IMG/VR virus record: IMGVR_UViG_3300037234_000251
Location: 1 to 39,804 of that record
DNA: 39,804 nucleotides
Source: a virus
Reading direction: 5' to 3' (one strand)
Position numbers and translations under genes: made by a program. A model generated the notes under the pieces. It worked only from the letters and a program-made list of their open reading frames with translations. It did no database searches and had not been told where the DNA came from. Shown here one piece after another: positions 8,018 through 16,424 of this stretch (positions are counted from its first letter, which is position 1; the number at the start of each line of letters is the position of its first letter).

Positions 8018-8497
8018 TTATGCCCTGCTTACTGTAATCTCAATCGTTATGGTAAGCGTCTCCGAGCTTGTTTTTGTGAATGATGACGCGAAATCAGCAT
8101 ACTCCATAAGCGTACCCGAATCCAATGATGTCGTAGCATCCTCGCCAAACAGCGCGAACTTCGTAATCAGCGCGTTGGCCTCATTCGACGCAAAGAACGC
8201 CTCGATCGTCACCACATTGTCAATGTTCGTAGCCACCGCAACGGCCTTCCTCGCAACCTCATTCTCCATCTGAGTGTCCGAGGCGGATGGTGTGGCGGTT
8301 CCGTTCCCTACAGCACCATATGTTGACTTCCCCTCATTCGTCTTGCTACCAACACCGCCGAAGCGCCTTGCAACAGCAGTGAGCCCCACATCTGGTATTA
8401 TGTTATGATGCCACGCGCCGACCCACTTAATTGCCCCTGTTTGGGTATCGTGTAATGTAGGTCTGATCTTTCCTTGAATACTTAATCGTGTTTTCAT
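8018..8497 (-). CDS. Tail/baseplate protein, 159 aa
   Basis: I place the start at ATG 8497 (MKTRLSIQG), which follows the hub gene's stop by one base and has GGGG about 5 bases upstream; a longer in-frame start at 8554 lies inside the hub gene. A Gly/Ala-rich N-terminal half and a beta-rich C-terminal half (KFALFGEDATTS and SETLTITIEITVSR) resemble small phage distal-tail proteins. Function inferred from position only. Confidence 0.6.
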   Translation of the reverse strand: MKTRLSIQGKIRPTLHDTQTGAIKWVGAWHHNIIPDVGLTAVARRFGGVGSKTNEGKSTYGAVGNGTATPSASDTQMENEVARKAVAVATNIDNVVTIEAFFASNEANALITKFALFGEDATTSLDSGTLMEYADFASSFTKTSSETLTITIEITVSRA

Positions 8498-8498
8498 A

Positions 8499-10124
8499 TT
8501 ATCCCCATTGTGCTTTATTCCATTGCCCTTTATCCGGCGTCGTTCCTGCGTCATTGCTCCATTTATAAGGGTTCGTAGTTATATTGTGCGTTGCAGTGGT
8601 TGCTACCGCATGTGCAATCGACATATCTTCTGCGGGGGTTATCTTCAGCCGGTCTAAAATCTCATCTGTACGGGTAAACTCCGTGCGGCTATCCTTATGT
8701 AGTTGAATCAAATAGTCCGTCAGCCCCTTCAGCAAGGTGGCGAATGTTACCTCATAAGTGAACAGCCCTTGCCCGATTGAGGTCGCCACTACCTGTTGTA
8801 TTAAATACTCGCGATTAATATAACCGCGTGAAGGGATATTAATATTTATATATTGCCCTGATCTATACCCGAACTGAGTGGTTGAAAATGTTCCCTCAAC
8901 CAAAGGGTTGCTATACATGTTTAATTCCGCAAGTCCTCGATCCCGCGCCTGCGTCTTTGTTTCTATAGTGTCATCGACAATCAGCGGCCCCTCATACTTC
9001 CCGTCTCCGCCTTCAAACTCAGCCATCGCCTGGATACTCGCATCGTCCTCTTGAAGCGCCAGGATAGGTTTTTTATATTTATATGTAGCCCTGAGCTTAT
9101 GCCCGCTCGTCAGGATCGCAAGGTCAAGATTCTTAATAACCTTTTCCGATGAGTTGTAAACGAAGTCCCTGCCAGACTCATCTATGTTGTCTATACCTAA
9201 TGTTTTAGCTGCATACCCGCCACCGATATCCACATACACACTGATCGGGGCATACGCCTCGTATCGTAGGGGGAACGACTCCTGCGTTCCATCCGCAACG
9301 ATCTCCTGCGTAAACAACGCAGAAAACTCATAGCCGCCGCGCACCGTGATCGAGTTCTTTAATTCTGTTTTATTAACTGTGATCGACAAATCTTTATAAT
9401 CGCCGGACGATGCTGTTTCTGTTAGCTCATACGGGGCAGGATTCGTGGACTTCTCAAAGAAATGAACCTGGCGTTCATAGTCCACATACCAGTCATACCC
9501 TATTAAATCCGCTATCTGAGTAATACACTCCATCGGATATATGTAATTAAACTGAATGAACTCAACCTCACCACCATCCTGCACATACGCTGTCCCCAAT
9601 CCTATCGCGTAGGTATTCACCAAGTCGCGTATAATATCACCTGCCGTTTGATTCGAGTACGTTTCAACCACAAGGTGCTTATTAAGCTCGCTCGTGTAAT
9701 CCGTACAAGTAACTTCATACTGATACTTGCCAGGCGCGAGATGCATCTGTGGTACTTCGTCGATGCGTCCGGCGAACCGTATCACAGGGGTTGATGTCGG
9801 CGTTTCTTTGTAAAATACCGACACTTCCTGGCCCACAGATGGGCGATTAGTTCCTTCCGTGTCAATGAGCAAAAACGAACACGAGTCAACCTCGCGTGTT
9901 AGTATGTCCTCAATGACTAATGAATCCCGCATGATGAGATTCGTTACATCCTGCCCGTCAATCATCACGGTTGAGTTATGGTATGTGATGTCGTTTGCGG
10001 TGCTTCCCATCGCAGACCACAGCTGCCCCAGACGAATATAGGCCTGTCCCGTACTGGGCTTGATCCATATCTTACCTGTGGAGACATTCGTCGGTTGTTC
10101 TTCGCTTAAAATTGGCGCGTGCAT
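8499..10124 (-). CDS. Tail hub / baseplate protein, late-control-D-like
   Basis: 541 residues. The long middle region (VMIDGQDVTNLI, YKETPTSTPVIRFAGRIDE, YQYEVTCTDYTSELNKHLV, TAGDIIRDLVNTY) has the order and rhythm of phage tail-hub proteins of the late-control gene D / gp27 type, which form the ring joining tail tube and tip. The first about 40 residues (GKIWIKPSTGQAYIRLGQLW) are an add-on also found in the gene just upstream. The C-terminal about 60 residues are a linker that ends in a Trp-rich tail. Family call moderately firm from pattern and position after the tape measure. Confidence 0.65.
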   Translation of the reverse strand: MHAPILSEEQPTNVSTGKIWIKPSTGQAYIRLGQLWSAMGSTANDITYHNSTVMIDGQDVTNLIMRDSLVIEDILTREVDSCSFLLIDTEGTNRPSVGQEVSVFYKETPTSTPVIRFAGRIDEVPQMHLAPGKYQYEVTCTDYTSELNKHLVVETYSNQTAGDIIRDLVNTYAIGLGTAYVQDGGEVEFIQFNYIYPMECITQIADLIGYDWYVDYERQVHFFEKSTNPAPYELTETASSGDYKDLSITVNKTELKNSITVRGGYEFSALFTQEIVADGTQESFPLRYEAYAPISVYVDIGGGYAAKTLGIDNIDESGRDFVYNSSEKVIKNLDLAILTSGHKLRATYKYKKPILALQEDDASIQAMAEFEGGDGKYEGPLIVDDTIETKTQARDRGLAELNMYSNPLVEGTFSTTQFGYRSGQYININIPSRGYINREYLIQQVVATSIGQGLFTYEVTFATLLKGLTDYLIQLHKDSRTEFTRTDEILDRLKITPAEDMSIAHAVATTATHNITTNPYKWSNDAGTTPDKGQWNKAQWG

Positions 10125-10125
10125 A

Positions 10126-10428
10126 TTACGCTCCTATCAGTGGCACAAAATCAAATATATATAAATAGGCCGTCATGGTGCTCTCCTTAATCCATAACCA
10201 GCCAGGCTTTGCCGTTGTCGGCGTTGCCTCTTGTATAATTACATTAATATAATTGTCGTCGGGGGTTAATTCAGTAATGAAGCTGCCGCCTGATAAGAAT
10301 AGCGCCCACGAGTTCAGCCATATATAGCATTGGTAGGAAGAGCTTGCTATTGGCTTAATCCATATCTCACCCATGTACGGGCTTGACGGGGCTGTGCCGC
10401 TTAATGATATTTGACGGTAGTAAATCAT
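10126..10428 (-). CDS. Small tail protein with IWIKP module
   Basis: 100 residues, starting in a TAATG overlap with the tape-measure stop. The segments GEIWIKP (near residue 21) and GWLWIKESTMTAYLY (near residue 76) match GKIWIKPSTGQAYIRL at the N-terminus of the hub protein encoded immediately downstream, so this looks like two copies of a short Trp-rich beta module. Probably a tail-tip component; exact function unknown. Confidence 0.6.
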   Translation of the reverse strand: MIYYRQISLSGTAPSSPYMGEIWIKPIASSSYQCYIWLNSWALFLSGGSFITELTPDDNYINVIIQEATPTTAKPGWLWIKESTMTAYLYIFDFVPLIGA

Positions 10429-12350
10429 TACAGTTTCCTGTTTCGCTTGATCTTCTTTATTATCTCAGTTCCTATAATATCGCCCATCCGGCGCGCTTCG
10501 CCGCGTGTGGATATAGGAGGAACGGTTACATATATATTTCCGCCTGTTCCCATCCCACCCGCGCCCATTGCCTTACGCAACGCCGAGGATAACGCCTCGA
10601 TGGCGTTCGGACTCTTTAGGGGCAGCGCAAGCTCTGGGCCAGCCTCACCGAATATCGCAGGAGTCGCCGAGCTTACAAGACCACCCTGAGCGAACTTCTG
10701 TGCTTTAATCTTTGCCACCTGCATCATTCCCGCCGCGGTGGCTAATGCCGCGAGTATGGCACCCATCGGAAACCCACCAGTCGCCAGTGCTTTTGTAGCA
10801 CCCACAGCCGTATTTGCTATGGCCTGCGCTATCATCAAGGGCTTCATCTTGCTGCGTGCCTTGCGTTCCTCATTCGACGCGTGGCTGCGTAAATTGTCAA
10901 GGCGTGCGGAATGGCCTTTCTCTAACTCATCAAGCTGCCGATCGCGCTCGCCTTCGTCTTTCACATTCTTAACAATCTGTGCTTTGCGTGTTTCATACTG
11001 CTGATTCTCTGAATCGACGGATGTTTGCAAATTGTTTCGGATCTGCTGTGTCCTTAAATCTGTATAGTCGCTGTAAGTATCTGACACCGCGCCGACGAAC
11101 TCTTGCACCGCCACCGCATCCTCCGCCTGCTGATCGAGCTTCTCTTGCTTCTGTGTCTCTCGCTGTTCAGCCATAAACTCATTCATCGCAAGATGGAGCT
11201 CTTCAAAGTCGGTATACTTTTCGTCGTTCTGTTCTTTTTCCTTCTCTAAGTCCTCAGCCGCTATCTTCCGCTGCCGGTCTATTGCGTTTTTAACAATCGC
11301 GGTCTTGCGGTCTTGCGCACGCTTCGTAAACTTCACATCTAGTTTGTTAATCTTTTTAATTGTTTCTCCGTACTTGATAACAGAGTCCCCCATGTCAGAG
11401 AACGCATCACTCACCACCTTCTTTAATTCCTGTTGCGCCATTTTAGCCAGATTGAAATCGCCCGTAAACACACCTTTCAAAATCGCACCAAACGAGGCCA
11501 TAATCTGTCCGCCAATCTTAAAGGTGTTTACGATTGCTTGGCGCAGTAGATCAAAAAATCCGACAGCACCAACTACAATTTTAAGCACCCATTCAAGCGC
11601 ATTACCTATGCGCGCAACCCCGCCATCTAAATTATCGGCACTCGACAACCATTTGTCAAATGCTGGTACCAGTTGGTTTTTTATAACATCCGTTAATTCT
11701 GCAAATACGGGAATAACGAACTCTCCCACTTTCTCCCATAAATCCCCAACGGCATTGTTTAATTGTTTTATTTGCCCTTCAAATGTAAGCGCGTCTGCGG
11801 CCGCGGCACCTCCAAATATTTTTGATATATTCTGCACAGCCATGCGTGCCCGATCGGTAGAACCAGCGGCACCTTCCACCGTGATTCCGTAGCGTGTTAG
11901 CGCATTGGTCGAGCTTCCGACTGATTTAGCAACCAGATCGCCGGCGGCTTTTAAGTCCATACCTTTCGCTGCTGCCAGGTCGAGGGTGGCGCGTGTTAAA
12001 TCGTCAAGCTCTTGCCCTTCAATTCCGAAGTTCGTTAACATGCGCTGAACGCCCAGGATCATCTCATCCCCAAAGGTTGTCACCTTTTGGAGGGACGCGG
12101 CATACGCCAGATTGTGCTCCATCGCATCTTCAGTAAAAGTACCTGCTGTCACCATCGCCTGCGCCAGCGCGTTCGTAGCGGATTCTTGCACAGAGGCCGC
12201 TTTCGCGGCTTTAATCGCAACGCCGGTCAACGCCGCACCCATGATCAGGCCAGCCTTCGCTATCTTGTCGATAGACGCGCGGGCAGCCTTAAACCCCTTG
12301 CTGTCGAGCTTTGATCCTATAGTAACGAAAAACGATCCGAGTTCCGACAC
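10428..12350 (-). CDS. Tail tape measure protein
   Basis: 640 residues, the longest tail gene, directly after the chaperone/HNH region as in most siphoviruses. N-terminal helices (KAARASIDKIAKAG, ALTGVAIKAAKAAS) lead into an Ala/Gly-rich stretch with a membrane-like region near residues 250-300, then a long charged coil (residues about 350-520, for example EKEQNDEKY and RDRQLDELEKGHS). The end holds GGLVSSATPAIFGEAGPEL, a sequence typical of the C-terminus of tape measure proteins. At about 0.15 nm per residue the tail would be roughly 100 nm long (inference). Confidence 0.9.
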   Translation of the reverse strand: MSELGSFFVTIGSKLDSKGFKAARASIDKIAKAGLIMGAALTGVAIKAAKAASVQESATNALAQAMVTAGTFTEDAMEHNLAYAASLQKVTTFGDEMILGVQRMLTNFGIEGQELDDLTRATLDLAAAKGMDLKAAGDLVAKSVGSSTNALTRYGITVEGAAGSTDRARMAVQNISKIFGGAAAADALTFEGQIKQLNNAVGDLWEKVGEFVIPVFAELTDVIKNQLVPAFDKWLSSADNLDGGVARIGNALEWVLKIVVGAVGFFDLLRQAIVNTFKIGGQIMASFGAILKGVFTGDFNLAKMAQQELKKVVSDAFSDMGDSVIKYGETIKKINKLDVKFTKRAQDRKTAIVKNAIDRQRKIAAEDLEKEKEQNDEKYTDFEELHLAMNEFMAEQRETQKQEKLDQQAEDAVAVQEFVGAVSDTYSDYTDLRTQQIRNNLQTSVDSENQQYETRKAQIVKNVKDEGERDRQLDELEKGHSARLDNLRSHASNEERKARSKMKPLMIAQAIANTAVGATKALATGGFPMGAILAALATAAGMMQVAKIKAQKFAQGGLVSSATPAIFGEAGPELALPLKSPNAIEALSSALRKAMGAGGMGTGGNIYVTVPPISTRGEARRMGDIIGTEIIKKIKRNRKL

Positions 12351-12352
12351 GA

Positions 12353-12967
12353 TTATCTCCTTTTCCGGCGGCCCATATAATTATCTGTGCTTTTATGACA
12401 TTCTTCGCACAATGTTTGCCCATTCGTAATCTCAAAACGCAGTGTGGGGTAATGCGCAAATGACTTCAAATGGTGGGCGGTTAAATATACCTTAGCGGCT
12501 CCGCACATCTGACACGTATAATCATCACGTGCAAATACACTTTCTCGCCACAACTTATACGCAACCGAATAGTAGCCTGTTTTATAATGTTTGCTTCTGC
12601 CACCTTTCCAATTGTACGGCTTTTTCTTCTTGTGCGACACGCTCATTTTTAATCGGGTTGCAATTGAATGCTGCTTGCCGGTATTGCACATACACAATTT
12701 ATCACGGGTGTCCTGCGACACAACATGTCCACTCTGTGCCTTTGACATTTTTAATCTAGTTTCTTCAGAATGGCTGTGGCCAGACATAGAAAATGCTTGT
12801 CGCGTGTGCATCGTTCGCTTAGAACCAGCAGCTATTTTCTGTTTATGTGTTTCCGACAACGACTTTCCTAAATGAGCATCTCTGTTCTTCTGATTTGCGT
12901 CCGCAGTATGCTTCCTACCTTTCATATAAGGAACATGCCCCTTTTTGAATGTTCCTGCGTTATGCAT
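12353..12967 (-). CDS. HNH homing endonuclease with NUMOD3 repeats
   Basis: 204 residues. The N-terminal half holds several NUMOD3-type DNA-binding repeats (GRKHTADANQKNRD, GHSHSEETRLKMSKAQSG, GKQHSIATRLKMSVSH). The C-terminal half is an HNH nuclease with a CQMC pair at 152-155, AHHLKSF around 164-170, NGQTLCEECHK near 182-191, and a basic tail. This is the layout of free-standing phage homing endonucleases, which cut intron-less or endonuclease-less alleles at the same place. It sits exactly between the tail assembly chaperone and the tape measure, with 1-2 bases separating it from both neighbours. Confidence 0.88.
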   Translation of the reverse strand: MHNAGTFKKGHVPYMKGRKHTADANQKNRDAHLGKSLSETHKQKIAAGSKRTMHTRQAFSMSGHSHSEETRLKMSKAQSGHVVSQDTRDKLCMCNTGKQHSIATRLKMSVSHKKKKPYNWKGGRSKHYKTGYYSVAYKLWRESVFARDDYTCQMCGAAKVYLTAHHLKSFAHYPTLRFEITNGQTLCEECHKSTDNYMGRRKRR

Positions 12968-12968
12968 A

Positions 12969-13687
12969 TTATTTCCCTCTTATGACTTTTGTTTTATTTG
13001 CTTTACCGAACGGCAAACCAAGTCGCTCAAACTGCTCGATGGGGATACGAATATCCTCATCCTTGTCGTCTAATCTGTGTTCAAACTCTTTTCTAATCCT
13101 TTTTAATTCTTCTTTCCCAATGCCGTGTAAAGACATCTGGAACATCTGTTGCTCAAAATCTTGCTCAATGATTTCCTGGGTTACTGCATTAATCCAGTCA
13201 GGGGTATGGTTCAACACATCCTCCAGGGAATAATGCAACTTCTGCCCTATGAGGACGCAGGCGCTGATCAGCTGCCCTTCTTTTTGCTTGACTTTCCGAT
13301 CAGTTCCCCCAGGCTTTGAAAATTTCTTTTAATCCCCTCAATACCGTTCTGCTCTGCCACGACCTTAATGATCTCAACAGATGCTTCAAATGTTAGTTTT
13401 GTTTTTAAGTATTCTGGATTTTTCTCTGCTAGGATTATGCAGAACAAGGAAATAATGTCGTCCTCTTCTAACAACTCAAGAATCGACATAAAATCGTTGG
13501 CGTTTGAACTACTGTCCTTAGTGGCTTCTGCAAGTTGTTTCAATTTTGCCCTGCTTGATAATACAGATTTTCCCAGCAATTTCCCCATCTTAATAATTTG
13601 TATCAGTGTCAGTTTGTGGATCGTATAAGCACGATCGGCAACCATAACTGAAACGCTGTCCGGCGCTAGTATCTCCTGTTCATTCAT
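12969..13687 (-). CDS. GT-type tail assembly chaperone made by -1 frameshift
   Basis: The upstream gene (13687-13268) ends at TGA 13270-13268, but the -1 frame is open without a stop from before that point to 12971. It encodes an extension beginning EGQLISACVLIGQKLHYSLE and then a helical domain to residue about 235. The 0-frame reads AGC AAA AAG AAG at 13288-13277, so the likely slip heptamer is CAAAAAG at 13286-13280. This matches the G/GT arrangement of long-tailed phages, where the T part binds the tape measure. The lone T reading frame has only a TTG start and no clear ribosome site. The exact slip site is inferred. Confidence 0.7.
13268..13687 (-). CDS. Tail assembly chaperone, G-like
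   Basis: 139 residues, the 0-frame product before the frameshift. It is helical and charged (LIQIIKMGKLLGKSV, FMSILELLEEDDIISLF) and ends in a basic tail (LIGKSSKKKGS). Its position between the major tail protein and tape measure genes, and the open -1 extension, identify it as the G-type chaperone that holds the tape measure during tail assembly. The start has AGGAGG upstream. Confidence 0.75.
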   Translation of the reverse strand: MNEQEILAPDSVSVMVADRAYTIHKLTLIQIIKMGKLLGKSVLSSRAKLKQLAEATKDSSSNANDFMSILELLEEDDIISLFCIILAEKNPEYLKTKLTFEASVEIIKVVAEQNGIEGIKRNFQSLGELIGKSSKKKGS

Positions 13688-13703
13688 TATGCCCTCCTAA
13701 AGT

Positions 13704-13733
13704 TGGGGTGAGCGGAGGGCCCCACCCACCCCA
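13704..13733 (-). terminator. Hairpin after the major tail gene, likely attenuator
   Basis: Between the major tail protein stop and the next start, TGGGGTG (13733-13727 on the minus strand) can pair with CACCCCA (13710-13704), enclosing a GC-rich loop. Only a short T run follows, so it may lower downstream transcription rather than stop it, letting the major tail protein be made in excess. Confidence 0.45.
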
Positions 13734-13741
13734 TATATGTG

Positions 13742-14608
13742 TTACGCAGTTACTGACAATGTAGCCGTATAAGTTGAAGCCAGGTTGTTTCCAGCCTGAT
13801 CTTGAACGCCCGTTGAAACAATCGCAAGCAGCGTATCACTTGCAGTCCAAGTCGCGCTTGGAGTGAATGTGATAGTTTTCGCACCTGCGTTATAAACAAT
13901 GCTTCCTGCAACAAGACCTTCGCTTGCCACAGTCGTATTCATTATCTGGATAGTATCTCCATAGATAAGTGAATCTTCCTTCAGCGAATTCGCCTCGGTG
14001 AATGTAAGAACAATCGTGTCCGAGGTGTCCTTCGTCACCGTTCCAGCCGGCGAAGGGGTGGTCATCAACACAGTCGGCGGCGTTGAATCTGATCCGGTAT
14101 CTTCAATTGACGCCATCTGCTGATCCGATGTTTTCGCGGTGTCCTGCAATATCAGGAACTCGCACTCAACCATCGTTTTGTCGTCCTTCTTATACGAGTG
14201 CGTAGCTGCTGAAATACACACCGCTTTATGGAAGGTGTACTTCCGCGTGCCACCCGAAGGCGCAACCACATTCAAATAAATCGTCAAATGGTTTGTTGCA
14301 CACGATCCTCCAAAACTCAACACCCCACCCGCAATAGCGGATGAAGGATAATCAATAGCTTTGGCCAAGTTCTCTAATGTGGCCTCTGCCAGAGTCACCT
14401 TTAATGTTGCTCTTTCTGCCGTTTTTATTGCGTCAAGTACGCCGAGTTCCTGATCCACAGTTTTCTCGAAGTATTCTCTTGCGATCGCAAGCTCTACTCC
14501 GCCCTCTGTGTAACCCAGATCATCCGCCGCACCCTCTGCCGTGCCGTATGTGCCGATTTTCACCGACGCATCACACAGCCCAACTATGACATTACTTTGG
14601 GTACCCAT
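13742..14608 (-). CDS. Major tail protein with C-terminal Ig-like domain
   Basis: 288 residues. The first about 165 residues (VKIGTYGTAEGAADDLGYTEGGVEL, here split as VKIGTYGTAEG and LGYTEGGVEL, then RKYTFHKAVCISAATHS) match the beta-rich shape of tail-tube monomers. Residues about 175-288 form a bacterial Ig-like (SbsA/Big type) domain: TPPTVLMTTPSPAG, SDTIVLTFTEANS, KTITFTPSATW, AGNNLASTYTATL. Decorating Ig domains on tail tubes are known and are thought to touch host surface sugars. Position just before the chaperones supports the call. Confidence 0.8.
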   Translation of the reverse strand: MGTQSNVIVGLCDASVKIGTYGTAEGAADDLGYTEGGVELAIAREYFEKTVDQELGVLDAIKTAERATLKVTLAEATLENLAKAIDYPSSAIAGGVLSFGGSCATNHLTIYLNVVAPSGGTRKYTFHKAVCISAATHSYKKDDKTMVECEFLILQDTAKTSDQQMASIEDTGSDSTPPTVLMTTPSPAGTVTKDTSDTIVLTFTEANSLKEDSLIYGDTIQIMNTTVASEGLVAGSIVYNAGAKTITFTPSATWTASDTLLAIVSTGVQDQAGNNLASTYTATLSVTA

Positions 14609-14621
14609 CTTTTAGTCCTCC

Positions 14622-14933
14622 TTAGTGTGTTTTATAGCCGTTGATCCTCCCCAAAGACTTGACGACCTCGTTCAAGCCCTCGGTGATTTTCTCATGGTCT
14701 TTCATCTCCTGCAAGTGGTACTTCTTGGATTGTTTCCGTTGCGTCTTTAGTTCTTTATTGTACTCACCCAGTATCGCGCGTTGGGAATCTTCTCTTTTAA
14801 TCGCCTGATCCATAATCTTGTCTTGCGTGCGCTGAACATACCGCAAGACATAATATAACAAAAAGGCTACGAACGCAGCCATCGCTGCCCCGAAACCGTA
14901 TTGTTCTAAGACTGTTTTAATTGCTGCAAACAT
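14622..14933 (-). CDS. Holin-like membrane protein (BhlA-type layout)
   Basis: 103 residues with one membrane helix near residues 13-32 (GFGAAMAAFVAFLLYYVL), followed by a long charged coiled coil (residues 34-95). This short-helix-plus-coil shape is that of BhlA/UviB-type phage holin-like proteins. It sits inside the tail module, far from the endolysin at 1679, so a tail-associated membrane role is also possible. Confidence 0.6.
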   Translation of the reverse strand: MFAAIKTVLEQYGFGAAMAAFVAFLLYYVLRYVQRTQDKIMDQAIKREDSQRAILGEYNKELKTQRKQSKKYHLQEMKDHEKITEGLNEVVKSLGRINGYKTH

Positions 14934-14942
14934 ATTGACTCC

Positions 14943-15035
14943 TTACTTCTGTTTTTCCTTCAATTTTTTTAGTATCGCTGCGCGCGTCATATTTTTGGCC
15001 ACGACATTATGATTCTTTTGCTTGTTCTTTTTCAT
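14943..15035 (-). CDS. Basic micro-protein, 30 aa
   Basis: MKKNKQKNHN start at 15035, with GAGGAA 7 bases upstream and neighbours 2 and 9 bases away. The product is almost all Lys/Asn/Gln with a helical C-terminal half (AAILKKLKEKQK). Good spacing and ribosome site favour a real gene; possible RNA/DNA-binding peptide. Function unknown. Confidence 0.45.
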   Translation of the reverse strand: MKKNKQKNHNVVAKNMTRAAILKKLKEKQK

Positions 15036-15037
15036 AT

Positions 15038-15640
15038 TTATTTCCTCATCTTATAGCGCACAAGCACTGTTGGTGTCGCAGAACCGGCGCAATGATATGT
15101 TAACGTTAGATAAAGGCCACTTGGTATTAATGCAGCATCCTCACTAGACACCTCTCGATATTTCCGATCTGGATTAATATATTCTTTCTCTAAAAACTTT
15201 GTTATCGTAAATCCAGCACCATAGCCGAGCACATTATCCTCATCAGTTACAGAAAACTCTACATAATCACCATCGGTAACCGCGCCTATTACCTCGTACA
15301 TGCCCCCTGATAAATGGACATCCATAGAAAACGACTCAGAATATTCATTCGTTGTGTCAGCTTGCGTGGTATATTTGAAAGACTTATGATACAAATCTTG
15401 TTCAAATGTCCTAAACCCTCCTATTTTCACGGCACTATGAATTTGACCATTGGCATCTTCTTTATAATTATTTTCAAAATCAGACGCATCTGTTTTTAAC
15501 AAATATAAATGCCACAAAATATCATGCGCATCAGGGCAATAAAGCTCATACCCAACCGAATCTTCCGTGTACTGCATAGGCAATTGTTTATTGGCAACTA
15601 ATGTTTTGAACGCAGACCATGTCTTTATATTTAATAACAT
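15038..15640 (-). CDS. Putative virion structural protein, 200 aa
   Basis: I take ATG 15640 (MLLNIKTW), with GGAGG 6 bases upstream, rather than the longer start at 15664, which lies inside the preceding gene. The sequence is beta-rich (FRTFEQDLYHKSF, GMYEVIGAVTDGDYVEFSV, YLTLTYHCAGSATPTVLV), with an extended C-terminal strand pattern typical of phage neck, whisker or fibre components. No family recognised. It is part of a cassette inserted between tail-terminator and major tail genes. Confidence 0.6.
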   Translation of the reverse strand: MLLNIKTWSAFKTLVANKQLPMQYTEDSVGYELYCPDAHDILWHLYLLKTDASDFENNYKEDANGQIHSAVKIGGFRTFEQDLYHKSFKYTTQADTTNEYSESFSMDVHLSGGMYEVIGAVTDGDYVEFSVTDEDNVLGYGAGFTITKFLEKEYINPDRKYREVSSEDAALIPSGLYLTLTYHCAGSATPTVLVRYKMRK

Positions 15641-15641
15641 A

Positions 15642-16226
15642 TTATACCTCCGCCCATGACGCATTAAATTGAATCGGGTAGTCTTTCGAGCTAACCTGCA
15701 AGGTCATTAACATGGAGCGATTTTCGGGTAAATGTAGACTAAAATTTGCATTTACAATTGTTGTTTCATTATCATTTGCTAATAATGATTGATAATACGT
15801 CCCACGTGCCGAGATAGTTGGCTCGCGATATGCATTAAGATCAGATGCAACAGTGCTTCCTAATTTTCTATTCAAAATAGTTAGCGCGGTCCCGTTTGTA
15901 GTAATTATTGGATTATCGTATAATCTCCATATTGCCCCCACAGCTTTCCCATATCCTGTAGTTATAAATTTACTTAATAAAAATGTTTTACCACTACCAG
16001 GCGGATTAGTAATTAATAGGGTATCGTGCTCTAAAAGATCACCCGGTGTAGTATCATATTGCACTTGAAAATATTGATCGTTAGCTGTATAATCATATTC
16101 AGAAGCGGCTGTAATAGCAGCATCCACTTTCAGGCGTCTAGCAGCAGTCACCTCCGCGACAGTGTTGAAATCTGTCCCGACAATTTGAATCTGCTGCTCG
16201 ACCAATTCTTTATCTAAATCACCCAT
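15642..16226 (-). CDS. Putative virion structural protein, 194 aa
   Basis: A jelly-roll-like beta protein (TLLITNPPGSGKTFLLSK, IWRLYDNPIITTNG, RSMLMTLQVSSKDYPIQF). The NPPGSGKT sequence mimics a nucleotide-binding P-loop but lacks the leading Gly and any Walker B partner, and is followed by strands, so I do not call it an ATPase. Same shape and neighbourhood as the next gene; likely a neck/fibre attachment part. TAATG-type overlap with the gene upstream. Confidence 0.6.
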   Translation of the reverse strand: MGDLDKELVEQQIQIVGTDFNTVAEVTAARRLKVDAAITAASEYDYTANDQYFQVQYDTTPGDLLEHDTLLITNPPGSGKTFLLSKFITTGYGKAVGAIWRLYDNPIITTNGTALTILNRKLGSTVASDLNAYREPTISARGTYYQSLLANDNETTIVNANFSLHLPENRSMLMTLQVSSKDYPIQFNASWAEV

Positions 16227-16414
16227 TATTTCTTCCTCTTTTTAACACTGTTGTCTTTCTCTAATAATTCGATAATCTTATCCAACTTTTTAGCGACTTC
16301 TACAATATTGATGTTTACAACTTCCAAATACTTCGCTGCATACTTTCCCGCATTAAAAAATGTAAGCTCGATTCTCTTTGTTGCTTTGTCAGCTGCCTTT
16401 TTTAATCCAAACAT
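16226..16414 (-). CDS. Small coiled-coil protein, 62 aa
   Basis: Starts at 16414 with AGGAGGGC upstream, directly after a terminator hairpin. It is a single charged helix (NINIVEVAKKLDKIIELLEKD) with a Lys/Arg tail. Possibly an oligomerisation or scaffolding peptide for the neighbouring structural proteins. Confidence 0.55.
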   Translation of the reverse strand: MFGLKKAADKATKRIELTFFNAGKYAAKYLEVVNINIVEVAKKLDKIIELLEKDNSVKKRKK

Positions 16415-16424
16415 TGTGCCCTCC

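Noticed and set aside
11305-11892. Long plus-strand open frame of 195 residues inside the tape measure gene
   Set aside because: It is opposite a real long gene, rich in Ser/Ala/Pro/Thr as expected of the reverse reading of helical coding DNA, with no start signal.
15642-16226. P-loop ATPase suggested by NPPGSGKT
   Set aside because: The motif lacks the leading Gly of GxxxxGK(S/T) and no Walker B partner exists; the surrounding residues form strands of a structural protein.
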